A stretch of 6,074 bases of DNA, taken from Thermoplasmata archaeon. GTDB taxonomy: Archaea; Thermoplasmatota; Thermoplasmata; Thermoplasmatales; Thermoplasmataceae. The stretch is taken from positions 1-6,074 of the forward strand of contig JAKAYH010000150.1 of NCBI GenBank assembly GCA_021826835.1, in the 5' to 3' direction. The notes under the pieces are model-generated. The model searched no databases, had not been told where the DNA came from, and saw nothing but the letters and a program-made list of their open reading frames with translations. A program made the translations under genes and the position numbers. Shown one piece after another: positions 1-5,133 of the stretch. Positions within the stretch are counted from its first letter, which is position 1. Every line of letters starts with the position of its first letter.

Positions 1-2
1 TT

Positions 3-37
3 ACTACCAGTGTAATGGTAGGAACACGAGTAGGTGT
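3..37 (+). promoter_or_regulatory. Leader hairpin and ribosome binding site of the first gene
   Basis: A perfect 6-bp stem, CTACCA (4-9) with TGGTAG (16-21), closes a 6-base loop. GAGTAGGTGT (28-37) follows, and its AGGTG can pair with the CACCT of the 16S rRNA 3' end. The ATG at 42 lies 5 bases after GGTG. The 20 bases at 3-22 align without gaps to the second hairpin of the repeats at 1304, 1877 and 2506: same arm and loop sizes, a G-C pair replaced by A-T, and a T-G wobble replaced by C-G. It therefore looks like a diverged member of the same leader family. Sequence further upstream is outside the window. Confidence 0.6.
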
Positions 38-41
38 TAGA

Positions 42-506
42 ATGGTACGAAAGGAAAAGCAAGTAGAGGAGAATGTCGACCAAGTAGACCAGAACATTAC
101 TCCGCAGGAACAGCCGTCAGGTCAAACTGACGTAAACGCAAAACCGGAAGCCAAAGGAAAGGAAACCGATGCTGAGAGAACAAAAAAGAGATTGGTTCAG
201 CTTGTGTTCCCTGTCGGGATGGAAAGTGTGAAGTCAAAGCTTGTAGAGATCGGCGAGGCTTACAACATATCTATACCGCAAGCTTTCATGGAAGTTGTCA
301 GCGGGAAAACTTCTGACGAAGCTTGGAAAGCAGTTTCTACGATGGTTTCAGAATTCGCAATAGACGAAGTTAGGAAGGCTTCGGCTGTACATGAGCCTAA
401 AGCACCGAAGGTCGTCACAGCAGACAGCGTAAAGAAGCAGATAGCAAAACTTTCCGATGAGGAAAGGGAAGCTCTGAGGAAAGAGCTTCTTGCTCAGCTG
501 TCTTAA
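42..506 (+). CDS. Charged helical protein of unknown function, 154 aa
   Basis: Unrecognised protein. Residues 1-50 are rich in Glu, Gln, Lys and Asp and look disordered. Residues 50-115 look like a compact helical domain containing LVQLVFPVGM and YNISIPQAFMEVV. Residues 127-154 form a predicted amphipathic helix built on LSDEEREALRKELL. An in-frame ATG at 15 falls in the loop of the leader hairpin and has no good Shine-Dalgarno, whereas the ATG at 42 follows AGGTG by 5 bases, so 42 is preferred. The gene is richer in G+C than the rest of the window (28 of 60 bases at 121-180, against 16 of 60 at 1621-1680), so it may have a different origin or expression level. Its last 28 residues resemble the C-terminus of the zinc-ribbon protein at 1344-1835. 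There is no membrane segment. It could be a nucleic-acid-binding or structural protein, but nothing decides this. Confidence 0.75.
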   Translation: MVRKEKQVEENVDQVDQNITPQEQPSGQTDVNAKPEAKGKETDAERTKKRLVQLVFPVGMESVKSKLVEIGEAYNISIPQAFMEVVSGKTSDEAWKAVSTMVSEFAIDEVRKASAVHEPKAPKVVTADSVKKQIAKLSDEEREALRKELLAQLS

Positions 507-514
507 CCAGCACT

Positions 515-539
515 AAGAGTAGGGAGACCTACTCTTTTT
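515..539 (+). terminator. Terminator-like hairpin with GAGA tetraloop and T-run
   Basis: A perfect 9-bp stem, AAGAGTAGG (515-523) with CCTACTCTT (528-536), closes the GNRA-type tetraloop GAGA (524-527) and runs straight into T residues. This is the form of an intrinsic terminator after the first gene. Only about 14 bases separate it from the next Shine-Dalgarno, too few for an ordinary promoter, so it may be a leaky terminator or attenuator within a longer transcript. Its 5' arm contains GAGTAGG, the motif used as ribosome binding site at four other places in the window. Confidence 0.65.
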
Positions 540-563
540 CCAATTTAGTTTTAGGTGGTAGGT
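527..563 (+). promoter_or_regulatory. Ribosome binding site of gene 564 with alternative pairing to the upstream hairpin
   Basis: AGGTGGTAGGT (553-563) directly precedes the ATG at 564; GGTGG ends 5 bases before it. GTAGGT (558-563) is an exact complement of ACCTAC (527-532), most of which belongs to the 3' arm of the terminator-like hairpin. The two pairings exclude each other. One forms the terminator hairpin and leaves the start free; the other opens that hairpin and hides the start. The alternative stem is 6 bp against 9 bp, so the terminator form should be favoured. A regulatory role is inferred only. Confidence 0.35.
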
Positions 564-1046
564 ATGAAATCATACTATATAGTCTGTAACTTTGGTTGTG
601 TACAGAAGACCTATGAAGGTTTTTTTTACGCAAATCAGATTGCAGAAAAACCATGTAAGCATGATCGAGAGCAATTCGTTCTTGATATTCAACAATATCG
701 TAAGTTTAGGAATTACATGCAGGAGAACTATTTAAAGATGTTTGATGATAATATTATTGTTGAACATAATATGGTTCAGCTTCGCATAGAGAAAGGACAG
801 ATAAAACCTTTTCTTATGACAGATTTTTTGATTGTTGATATTGAGGCACGAAAGGCACGGCTTCTTCGAGAGGAGAAGAAGGCTTCAGACCGTACATGGA
901 TTAGGCTTAACGGGCTCAATCCCGATGGTCTTCTTCAACCGTTTGTTGAAAGAGACAAGCGGATTGCTGAGAAAGTAAAGGACAAGCTCGAAGAGCTAAA
1001 GTCCAAGTATAGTCTTGAAGAATTAAAGAAGGAGCTTGGTATATGA
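564..1046 (+). CDS. Hypothetical protein, 160 aa, with N-terminal cysteines and helical C-terminus
   Basis: Unrecognised protein. The N-terminal part has Cys8, Cys12, Cys31 and His33 (C-x3-C, then C-x-H), which might bind a metal but match no family I can name. Residues 32-60 and 94-160 are strongly helical and charged; the last 30 residues (KVKDKLEELKSKYSLEELKK) could form a coiled coil. An in-frame GTG at 555 would add three residues, but it lies inside the Shine-Dalgarno AGGTGG, so the ATG at 564 is the start. The stop codon overlaps the next start as ATGA (1043-1046), which implies translational coupling with the small C2H2-like protein. Base composition changes abruptly from the preceding gene to the A+T-rich style of the rest of the window. 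Confidence 0.75.
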   Translation: MKSYYIVCNFGCVQKTYEGFFYANQIAEKPCKHDREQFVLDIQQYRKFRNYMQENYLKMFDDNIIVEHNMVQLRIEKGQIKPFLMTDFLIVDIEARKARLLREEKKASDRTWIRLNGLNPDGLLQPFVERDKRIAEKVKDKLEELKSKYSLEELKKELGI

Positions 1047-1285
1047 AGTTTGAAGCGTATATTGTCGACGAGACATCTGAGGCAAGTAAAGTTGCATTGG
1101 CTTCAATGAAAACTTTATTGGCTGAAGATGGTTATTCTGAAGATGATATACGAATAATCTTTAGTGTTACTGAGTTTGGTTCAGACTATAAGTGGCATTG
1201 TAAAATATGTCCTTACTCTGAACCATATCCAGATTTAATTGTGCTTAAACATCTTGATGTGCACAAAAATTTAGTAATTGAGTGA
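1043..1285 (+). CDS. Small protein with a C2H2-like metal-binding site, 80 aa
   Basis: The C-terminal half contains C53-x2-C56-x13-H70-x3-H74 (CKIC, then HLDVH), the ligand spacing of a C2H2 zinc finger with a slightly long central loop. Single C2H2-like fingers are known in small proteins of archaeal viruses and plasmids, often as DNA-binding regulators; that role here is inference. Residues 1-50 are acidic with mixed alpha/beta character (MKFEAYIVDE; LLAEDGYSEDDIRIIF). The start overlaps the stop of the previous gene (ATGA), and GGAG at 1031-1034 lies 8 bases upstream, so the two are co-translated. The stop codon sits inside the following terminator-like hairpin. Confidence 0.75.
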   Translation: MKFEAYIVDETSEASKVALASMKTLLAEDGYSEDDIRIIFSVTEFGSDYKWHCKICPYSEPYPDLIVLKHLDVHKNLVIE

Positions 1286-1307
1286 TTGGGTTCACTCTTT
1301 TATTTTT
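1280..1307 (+). terminator. Terminator-like hairpin overlapping the stop codon of gene 1043
   Basis: A perfect 6-bp stem, GAGTGA (1280-1285) with TCACTC (1292-1297), has loop TTGGGT and is followed by TTTTATTTTT (1298-1307). Arm, loop and T-run match the form of the hairpins at 1850 and 2479, whose loop is TTTGGT, although the arm sequences differ. The next Shine-Dalgarno begins only about 28 bases after the T-run, so a promoter in between is unlikely. Partial termination or transcript processing is more plausible than a full stop. Confidence 0.55.
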
Positions 1308-1340
1308 CCTGCTAAAACTATGGCAGGATTGAGTAGGTGT
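1304..1340 (+). repeat. Structured leader repeat, copy 1 (37 bases)
   Basis: These 37 bases are identical to 1877-1913 and match 2506-2542 at 35 of 37 positions. They hold TTTT, a 7-bp hairpin (CCTGCTA at 1308-1314, loop AAACTA, TGGCAGG at 1321-1327, one T-G pair), ATT, and the ribosome binding site GAGTAGGTGT (1331-1340). An open frame crosses the repeat from a TTG at 1278, but that would place the hairpin and Shine-Dalgarno inside the coding region. All other copies lie outside genes. Confidence 0.85.
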
Positions 1341-1343
1341 AAT

Positions 1344-1835
1344 ATGGTAATGAAGGATAGGATAGATGGAGAGGAGATTGCTTGCCCGAATTGTAATTCG
1401 AAAGAAGTCACAAACGAAAGTGGTTTTGATCGTATATTTAATTGTGATATTTGCAGTCTTCGGTTTGGAGCGGATGATTTGCATTATTATTTTGATTATG
1501 CGGGTTCATCTTTAACTGAAAAGGAGAAGGCATTGATTGATGATACTATTGAGGGTATGATTAAGAACTCTATTCTTTACGGTGGTGACTTATGGAATGA
1601 AAGACTTAGAGTTGGTGTTTTTGATTTTGGTATGAGTAACCATATTGAAAGAAAGGAATATGCATTATTTAAGTCGATTTCACTTCTTAGAGAATGTCGT
1701 ATTAAAATCCAAACTCATAAACTTCAGGAACGTAAAGGCAGAGACTCAGTTTTTGCTTTTTTTGATAGTCTTTCTAAGGAGGAGAGGGATGCAATTAAGT
1801 TTGTACTTCGTAAGATAATGGAGAAGCCTTCCTAA
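1344..1835 (+). CDS. Zinc-ribbon protein of unknown function, 163 aa
   Basis: Residues 14-37 carry C-x2-C-x16-C-x2-C (CPNC, then CDIC), a four-cysteine zinc ribbon like those in transcription factors, some RNA polymerase subunits and some transposases. The following FGADDLHYYFDY is aromatic and acidic. Residues 55-163 are mostly helical with no recognisable catalytic motif. The C-terminal segment DSVFAFFDSLSKEERDAIKF resembles the C-terminus of the first gene in the window. The frame is open from a TTG at 1278, but repeat copy 1 with its hairpin and AGGTG lies there. The ATG at 1344 is 4 bases after GGTG; an ATG at 1350 is also possible (10 bases). The stop codon overlaps the next repeat. A nucleic-acid-binding or regulatory role is a guess from the ribbon alone. 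Confidence 0.8.
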   Translation: MVMKDRIDGEEIACPNCNSKEVTNESGFDRIFNCDICSLRFGADDLHYYFDYAGSSLTEKEKALIDDTIEGMIKNSILYGGDLWNERLRVGVFDFGMSNHIERKEYALFKSISLLRECRIKIQTHKLQERKGRDSVFAFFDSLSKEERDAIKFVLRKIMEKPS

Positions 1836-1913
1836 AGAGGCAATTAGTGGATAAGTCATTTGGTTGGCTTATCTGCTTTTCCTGCTAAAACTATGGCAGG
1901 ATTGAGTAGGTGT
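1834..1913 (+). repeat. Structured intercistronic repeat, copy 2 (80 bases)
   Basis: This copy matches 2463-2542 at 78 of 80 positions, with the first 68 bases identical. In order it holds: the 3' half of a small GCCT/AGGC stem whose 5' half is at the end of gene 1344; a 9-bp hairpin (GATAAGTCA at 1850-1858, loop TTTGGT, TGGCTTATC at 1865-1873, two G-T pairs); TGCTTTT; the CCTGCTA/TGGCAGG hairpin (1881-1900); and GAGTAGGTGT (1904-1913). It begins within the stop codon of gene 1344 and ends at the ribosome binding site of gene 1919. Confidence 0.9.
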
Positions 1914-1918
1914 ATAGA

Positions 1919-2449
1919 GTGATAGAAAAGAAAGTAGATGCAGTGAGAAGGAAGACTTTTGAGGTAGGCACAGATAATTTTTTCATTCCTGAGTCTGTTA
2001 CCAGCCTTAAAGAGAAAGTTGAGGGCATAGAGAAGAGTTTGAGTGCAATAGAGGCTATTAGATATTTGGTCGAAAGAGCACTTAAGAATTATGCTTTAAC
2101 ATACAATGACAATGGGCATGAAGAAGCATTTAGAAGAGCACAGCGAATGATCGATACCAGATTTACTTTAAAGGCTTATACAGATATCGAAGATACAACG
2201 TCTTTGAAGAATGTTCAGCTCTTTTTCGAGTATTCTGTACTGTTTTTTAACTTCAAAGCAGTTTACTATCTGTATGATAATTCCTCAAACTTAGTGATTG
2301 ACGGCATTCAGACAGATAATAGTGAGTCTGGGTTTGTAATCTTATCTCACGGTGACAACAAACTGATATATATTGAACCTGAAACATTTGTTAGGGGAAA
2401 TATTAGTTTGTCAGAAAAATCTAATGAACCTTCTGAAGATGAAGATTAA
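1919..2449 (+). CDS. Hypothetical protein, 176 aa, with acidic tail
   Basis: Unrecognised protein, probably cytoplasmic. Residues 1-65 are helical and charged (VTSLKEKVEGIEKSLSAIEA looks like a short coiled coil). Residues 90-160 look mixed, with probable beta strands (VQLFFEYSVLFFNFKAVYYL; SGFVILSHGDNKLIYIEP). The last dozen residues are acidic. An earlier in-frame GTG at 1910 lies inside the Shine-Dalgarno AGGTG of the repeat. The GTG at 1919 sits 6 bases after GGTG, the same spacing as the ATG of the next gene after the same repeat, so 1919 is preferred. The gene lies between two near-identical repeats (copies 2 and 3) like a cassette and shows no visible similarity to its neighbours. Confidence 0.75.
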   Translation: MIEKKVDAVRRKTFEVGTDNFFIPESVTSLKEKVEGIEKSLSAIEAIRYLVERALKNYALTYNDNGHEEAFRRAQRMIDTRFTLKAYTDIEDTTSLKNVQLFFEYSVLFFNFKAVYYLYDNSSNLVIDGIQTDNSESGFVILSHGDNKLIYIEPETFVRGNISLSEKSNEPSEDED

Positions 2450-2462
2450 AGTGAGCCTGCTA

Positions 2463-2542
2463 AAAGAGGCAATTAGTGGATAAGTCATTTGGTTGGCTTA
2501 TCTGCTTTTCCTGCTAAAACTATGGCAGGAATAAGTAGGTGT
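2463..2542 (+). repeat. Structured intercistronic repeat, copy 3 (80 bases)
   Basis: Near-identical partner of 1834-1913. The differences are at 2531 and 2533, just before the Shine-Dalgarno, giving AAGTAGGTGT instead of GAGTAGGTGT. The hairpins are at 2479-2502 and 2510-2529. The small leading stem is also present (GCCT 2455-2458 with AGGC 2467-2470), although the surrounding bases differ from copy 2, so the pairing is kept while the sequence changes. CCTGCTAAAA occurs both at 2456-2465 and at 2510-2519, as if part of the second hairpin had been duplicated. Confidence 0.9.
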
Positions 2543-2547
2543 AAAAA

Positions 2548-2820
2548 ATGGATAAAGAACAAATAGAGAATATATTGGAACGTACATGTACCAGTATTAA
2601 AAAGATGGATTATCCTTTTAGTGATGAACCATTAAAAACATACAGGTTTACAGATAAACCAGTACATTCAATAAAATACGGAACTACTGTATTTAGATTT
2701 GGACTGGCACTTGCATGGATAAATAACGAATTTGTATACTTAGCAGGTAACGCTTCAGATGATAGCGATGGATACGCAAAAATCGACTACACAAAAATAG
2801 AAGATTTCGTTATCTGGTAG
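2548..2820 (+). CDS. Small hypothetical protein, 90 aa
   Basis: Unrecognised protein. It starts with a short helix (MDKEQIENILERTCTSIKKM) and then appears to be mostly beta strands (YGTTVFRFGLALAWINNEFV; YTKIEDFVIW), giving a compact, aromatic, slightly acidic protein. It has no membrane segment and no metal-binding motif. The ATG at 2548 is 6 bases after GGTG of repeat copy 3. It is the last plus-strand gene before the convergent spacer. Codon use is A-rich compared with the two preceding cassettes (AAA, ACA, ATA), which would fit a separate origin. Its position at the end of the repeat-separated array suggests it shares their control. Confidence 0.7.
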   Translation: MDKEQIENILERTCTSIKKMDYPFSDEPLKTYRFTDKPVHSIKYGTTVFRFGLALAWINNEFVYLAGNASDDSDGYAKIDYTKIEDFVIW

Positions 2821-2826
2821 AGGTTA

Positions 2827-2879
2827 GCATCGCCTCATAGGATGCATTAGGACTTGTGGCAAAGTATTTTTCTGTTGCC
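2827..2879 (+). terminator. Convergent spacer with two short hairpins
   Basis: The spacer between the converging plus and minus genes holds two weak stems: GCATC (2827-2831) with GATGC (2841-2845), and GGCAA (2858-2862) with TTGCC (2875-2879). The loop of the second contains ATTTTT (2866-2871). Position and T-richness suggest transcription ends here from one or both sides, but neither hairpin is followed by a clean T-run. Confidence 0.3.
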
Positions 2880-2885
2880 TCAAGT

Positions 2886-3344
2886 TTATATTCCAAACAG
2901 TAAAATCAGTAGGCTAATTATTAGGATTGGTATTATTAAAGCGTAGCGACCTATTTCTGTTCGAACATCTTTTTTTCCTGATTTGAAATCTTCAAATTTG
3001 TACGTTTCGATCCATTTATTATTCCAACTGAAATGAAATCTCTTGAAAAGCCAGAATTCTTTAGTTTTTGAAGTTTCAGGTTTTTTGTCTTCAGTTTGAG
3101 GCTCTTTTTCAGGTTTTTTGTCTTCAGTTTGAGGCTCTTTTTCAGGTTTTATTTTTGACTTTTCTTTAATTGCTTTTTTTTCTTTCTTATCAATTGCTTT
3201 TTGAGTTTTCGCTTCAGTAATTGATTTATTTAGGGCTTCAGAAGCTAATCTGTATGCTTCCAAATCAGCTTTTCTTTTAGCTTCTTTAGCTTCTATCTCT
3301 GCTTTTTTCTTGAGTTTTTTTTCAGTTTGTTTTTTTATGTCCAT
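2886..3344 (-). CDS. Lys/Glu-rich tail-anchored membrane protein, 152 aa
   Basis: Residues 1-65 are almost entirely Lys, Glu, Ala and Asp and should form a long charged helix or coiled coil. Residues 67-88 are two tandem copies of an 11-residue Pro-rich unit (KPEKEPQTEDK). An aromatic segment follows (FWLFKRFHFSWNNKWIETYK). The protein ends in one hydrophobic span (residues 134-152, ALIIPILIISLLILLFGI) that should anchor it in the membrane with the rest in the cytoplasm. An upstream in-frame ATG at 3365 lacks a Shine-Dalgarno, whereas GAGGG (3351-3355) lies 6 bases before the ATG at 3344, so the shorter form is preferred. It is the last gene of the minus-strand operon, 25 bases after the ATPase, and could be that ATPase's membrane tether; this is inference. 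No family recognised. Confidence 0.75.
   Translation of the reverse strand: MDIKKQTEKKLKKKAEIEAKEAKRKADLEAYRLASEALNKSITEAKTQKAIDKKEKKAIKEKSKIKPEKEPQTEDKKPEKEPQTEDKKPETSKTKEFWLFKRFHFSWNNKWIETYKFEDFKSGKKDVRTEIGRYALIIPILIISLLILLFGI
3077..3142 (-). repeat. In-frame tandem repeat, 33-base unit, two copies
   Basis: Two adjacent copies (3077-3109 and 3110-3142) encode the 11-residue KPEKEPQTEDK unit, with the start of a third at 3143. The DNA copies are nearly identical, which points to recent duplication by slippage or recombination. The unit is a Pro/Glu/Lys spacer that likely sets the reach between the coiled coil and the membrane-proximal part. Confidence 0.85.
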
Positions 3345-3368
3345 TCTTATCCCTCTATTTTCCATTTG

Positions 3369-3374
3369 ATTATA
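3369..3374 (-). promoter_or_regulatory. Possible -10/TATA-like element before the tail-anchored gene
   Basis: Read on the minus strand this is TATAAT within CTATATAATC, about 25 bases upstream of the ATG at 3344. It could be a bacterial -10 box or part of an archaeal TATA box. No convincing -35 or BRE is seen, and the A+T-rich background makes chance occurrence likely. The gene is probably also read through from the upstream ATPase. Confidence 0.15.
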
Positions 3375-5133
3375 TAGATGTTAATATTTTTTGATTATTA
3401 GATTGATTGTTATCTGAATTGTCTTCATCCTCAATATCTGAATTGTCTTTATTCTCAATATCTGAATTGTCTTTATTCTCAATATCTGAATTGTCCTCAT
3501 CCTCAGACTCTTCTGTATCGTCTTCTTCGTAATTTTGCGTCATATTATTTACATCTTCATCTTTGATGTCAAACGCAATTTTAAGTAGACTTTCGGCGTA
3601 ATCTCTGTATTCATTTATTTTGAAGTTATTTTCCAGACCAACTTCTCCAGTTTTATCCATTATAGTTATGACTGCATTTGGTATTATTCCTTTTGAAGAT
3701 AAACCGTATTTTGAAAGCATTGCACTCATATATCTTTCCCATGGATTTGTTATTTTCTTTGGTAGCTTCTTCCAATTTTTAGGTTTAATGTCTGTTCTTT
3801 GTGACTCAACACTTTTTACAATGTTGTCAATTTGTTCATTGGATAATTTAAGTTGAGTTTCCGGATCAAGTTTTTTTCTTTCTTTATTTTTTTCAGGATC
3901 AATGTAATCTAATGTTGGAATTATTTTTATCAAACTTTTGGCTAATTCAATTGGAGTAATTCCATTTAGTTTTCTTGATAAATCTGATACGAATACATCG
4001 ATATCAAAACCATTCCAACCGTGAGTTGCATAGGGTATCCAGCTGATTGGAATAAAGAATGAGAAAGGTTGAGTGTTTTCTGAGAATGCAAAGTGATTTT
4101 TTGAATTTGGCATTTCTATTAATCTTACGTATTCTCCAGCCAAATCTCCATTACGAAGCCACTCAGGGATGTGTTTGAAATCATGGTAAAAGAGAATCAT
4201 TCGTATTTTAAGATGTCGCATTATTAATACAAGATTATAGAGTGATTGAGTTCTTTTACCCTGCCATTTGTGACTGTTTACATCTTGGTCGATTTCGTCA
4301 ATTAAGATAACTGGAATTTTTCCTTCAATTATTAATTTAGCTACTAAGTTTAGTGTTTCCGATAGTTTATGAACTACTATAACTCTGTCTGGAGTTAAAT
4401 GAGATAATTCTTCACGATCAGTAAATAATGGTACATTTGAGAGAATGAACCATTTTTTGTTGTATAGAAGTACTATTCCAATTAACCATGTTAGGAAGTT
4501 AGACTTTCCAGCTCCCTGACCACCATAAAGAATTCCGCATTTTCCTTTTCGAAGAAATAATCTTTCAATGACATAAAGTGGATTCAATGAACGTGAAGCA
4601 GATTCTTTTGTATTTTTGTTGCGAACCTTTAATTCAACAAATGGTTGTTGGTAAAGGTTTAGATAGAGATTGTAGTTGTTTATCCACGCAGTTATTTGGT
4701 TATTAGTCATTTCATCTTCTCTATCTTCCTTCATTAGAGTAAACAGTATTTCTAAATCTTTATCTTTAACTATTGGTTCAACTTTTGTTGGAAGTGAAGG
4801 AAGTATCTCAAGTTCATTATCTTCCCAACTTGCAGGTTTTTCAGGGATTGTCATAAATCCTCTTTTTAGTGTGTACTTAAAAAGGATTTCAACATCTGCA
4901 TAAGCATCCATAAGATTCTTTGGCTTTTTGAAGTCTGTGAGAATTTGACTGTTTTCATTATAGGGTTCGGATTGAGCAATTCCGTTAAGGAAGTTGTAAA
5001 GATTGATTAGTGCATTATATGAAGGATATTCTTCAATTGTATTTATGTTAAACTCATTGATTACATCTGTAATTAGGTTATGGAGAATTCCTTCCGATCC
5101 CAATGATATAAAACCTTCAGAAGATTCGACCAC
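3370..5133 (-). CDS. Zot-like P-loop ATPase (FtsK/HerA type), 587 aa; probable DNA packaging or transfer motor
   Basis: Residues 1-100 form an N-terminal domain that recurs alone in the next gene upstream. The ATPase core spans about 185-380. Walker A is GGQGAGKS (204-211), followed by a hydrophobic helix and FILSNVPLF, which resembles the TNIPL-type strand of Zot proteins. Walker B is VILIDEID (275-282). RHLKIRMILFYHDF (306-319) occupies the place of the RH-x-(6-8)-TQ sensor segment of that family, with HDF instead of TQ. Residues 380-535 are a helical C-terminal region; 536-575 are an acidic tail with NSDIENKD repeats. There is no transmembrane span. The GTG start is 5 bases after GGGAGGG (5139-5145) and overlaps the upstream gene by 17 bases. 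Zot/FtsK/HerA ATPases drive DNA packaging, phage assembly or conjugation; which applies here is not decided. Confidence 0.8.
   Translation of the reverse strand: MVESSEGFISLGSEGILHNLITDVINEFNINTIEEYPSYNALINLYNFLNGIAQSEPYNENSQILTDFKKPKNLMDAYADVEILFKYTLKRGFMTIPEKPASWEDNELEILPSLPTKVEPIVKDKDLEILFTLMKEDREDEMTNNQITAWINNYNLYLNLYQQPFVELKVRNKNTKESASRSLNPLYVIERLFLRKGKCGILYGGQGAGKSNFLTWLIGIVLLYNKKWFILSNVPLFTDREELSHLTPDRVIVVHKLSETLNLVAKLIIEGKIPVILIDEIDQDVNSHKWQGKRTQSLYNLVLIMRHLKIRMILFYHDFKHIPEWLRNGDLAGEYVRLIEMPNSKNHFAFSENTQPFSFFIPISWIPYATHGWNGFDIDVFVSDLSRKLNGITPIELAKSLIKIIPTLDYIDPEKNKERKKLDPETQLKLSNEQIDNIVKSVESQRTDIKPKNWKKLPKKITNPWERYMSAMLSKYGLSSKGIIPNAVITIMDKTGEVGLENNFKINEYRDYAESLLKIAFDIKDEDVNNMTQNYEEDDTEESEDEDNSDIENKDNSDIENKDNSDIEDEDNSDNNQSNNQKILTSI
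3411..3506 (-). repeat. In-frame tandem repeat, 24-base unit, four copies
   Basis: Four 24-base units start at 3411, 3435, 3459 and 3483. The middle two are identical and the outer two differ at a few positions. They encode the NSDIENKD/NSDIEDED octapeptides of the ATPase's acidic C-terminal tail (residues about 548-574). Near-identity at the DNA level suggests recent expansion; copy number probably varies between related elements. Confidence 0.9.

Noticed and set aside
204..300. Helix-turn-helix or ribbon-helix-helix domain in the first gene
   Set aside because: The helical stretch lacks a recognisable turn signature or strand-helix-helix pattern, so a DNA-binding family cannot be assigned.
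1278..1343. N-terminal extension of the zinc-ribbon protein from the TTG at 1278
   Set aside because: The extension would translate the conserved hairpin and Shine-Dalgarno, which are non-coding in the other copies, and would start inside the stop region and terminator-like hairpin of the previous gene.
1245..1484. Minus-strand open frame of 79 codons
   Set aside because: It lies across the end of gene 1043, the repeat and the zinc-ribbon gene, has no Shine-Dalgarno, and is explained as a shadow of plus-strand coding.
1304..2542. CRISPR array
   Set aside because: The repeats are only three, 37-80 bases long, and separated by 500-600 bases of coding sequence; there are no short spacers and no cas genes.
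1834..2542. Integron attC sites or an insertion sequence
   Set aside because: No attC-type R/L boxes or integrase are visible, and no transposase or terminal inverted repeats with target duplications flank the genes.
3620..3856. Plus-strand open frame of 78 codons inside the ATPase gene
   Set aside because: It is antisense to a well-supported coding region, with a composition expected from a shadow frame and no ribosome binding site.
4676..4903. Plus-strand open frame of 75 codons inside the ATPase gene
   Set aside because: It is antisense to the ATPase linker region; its Ser- and Ile-rich translation is typical of a shadow frame.
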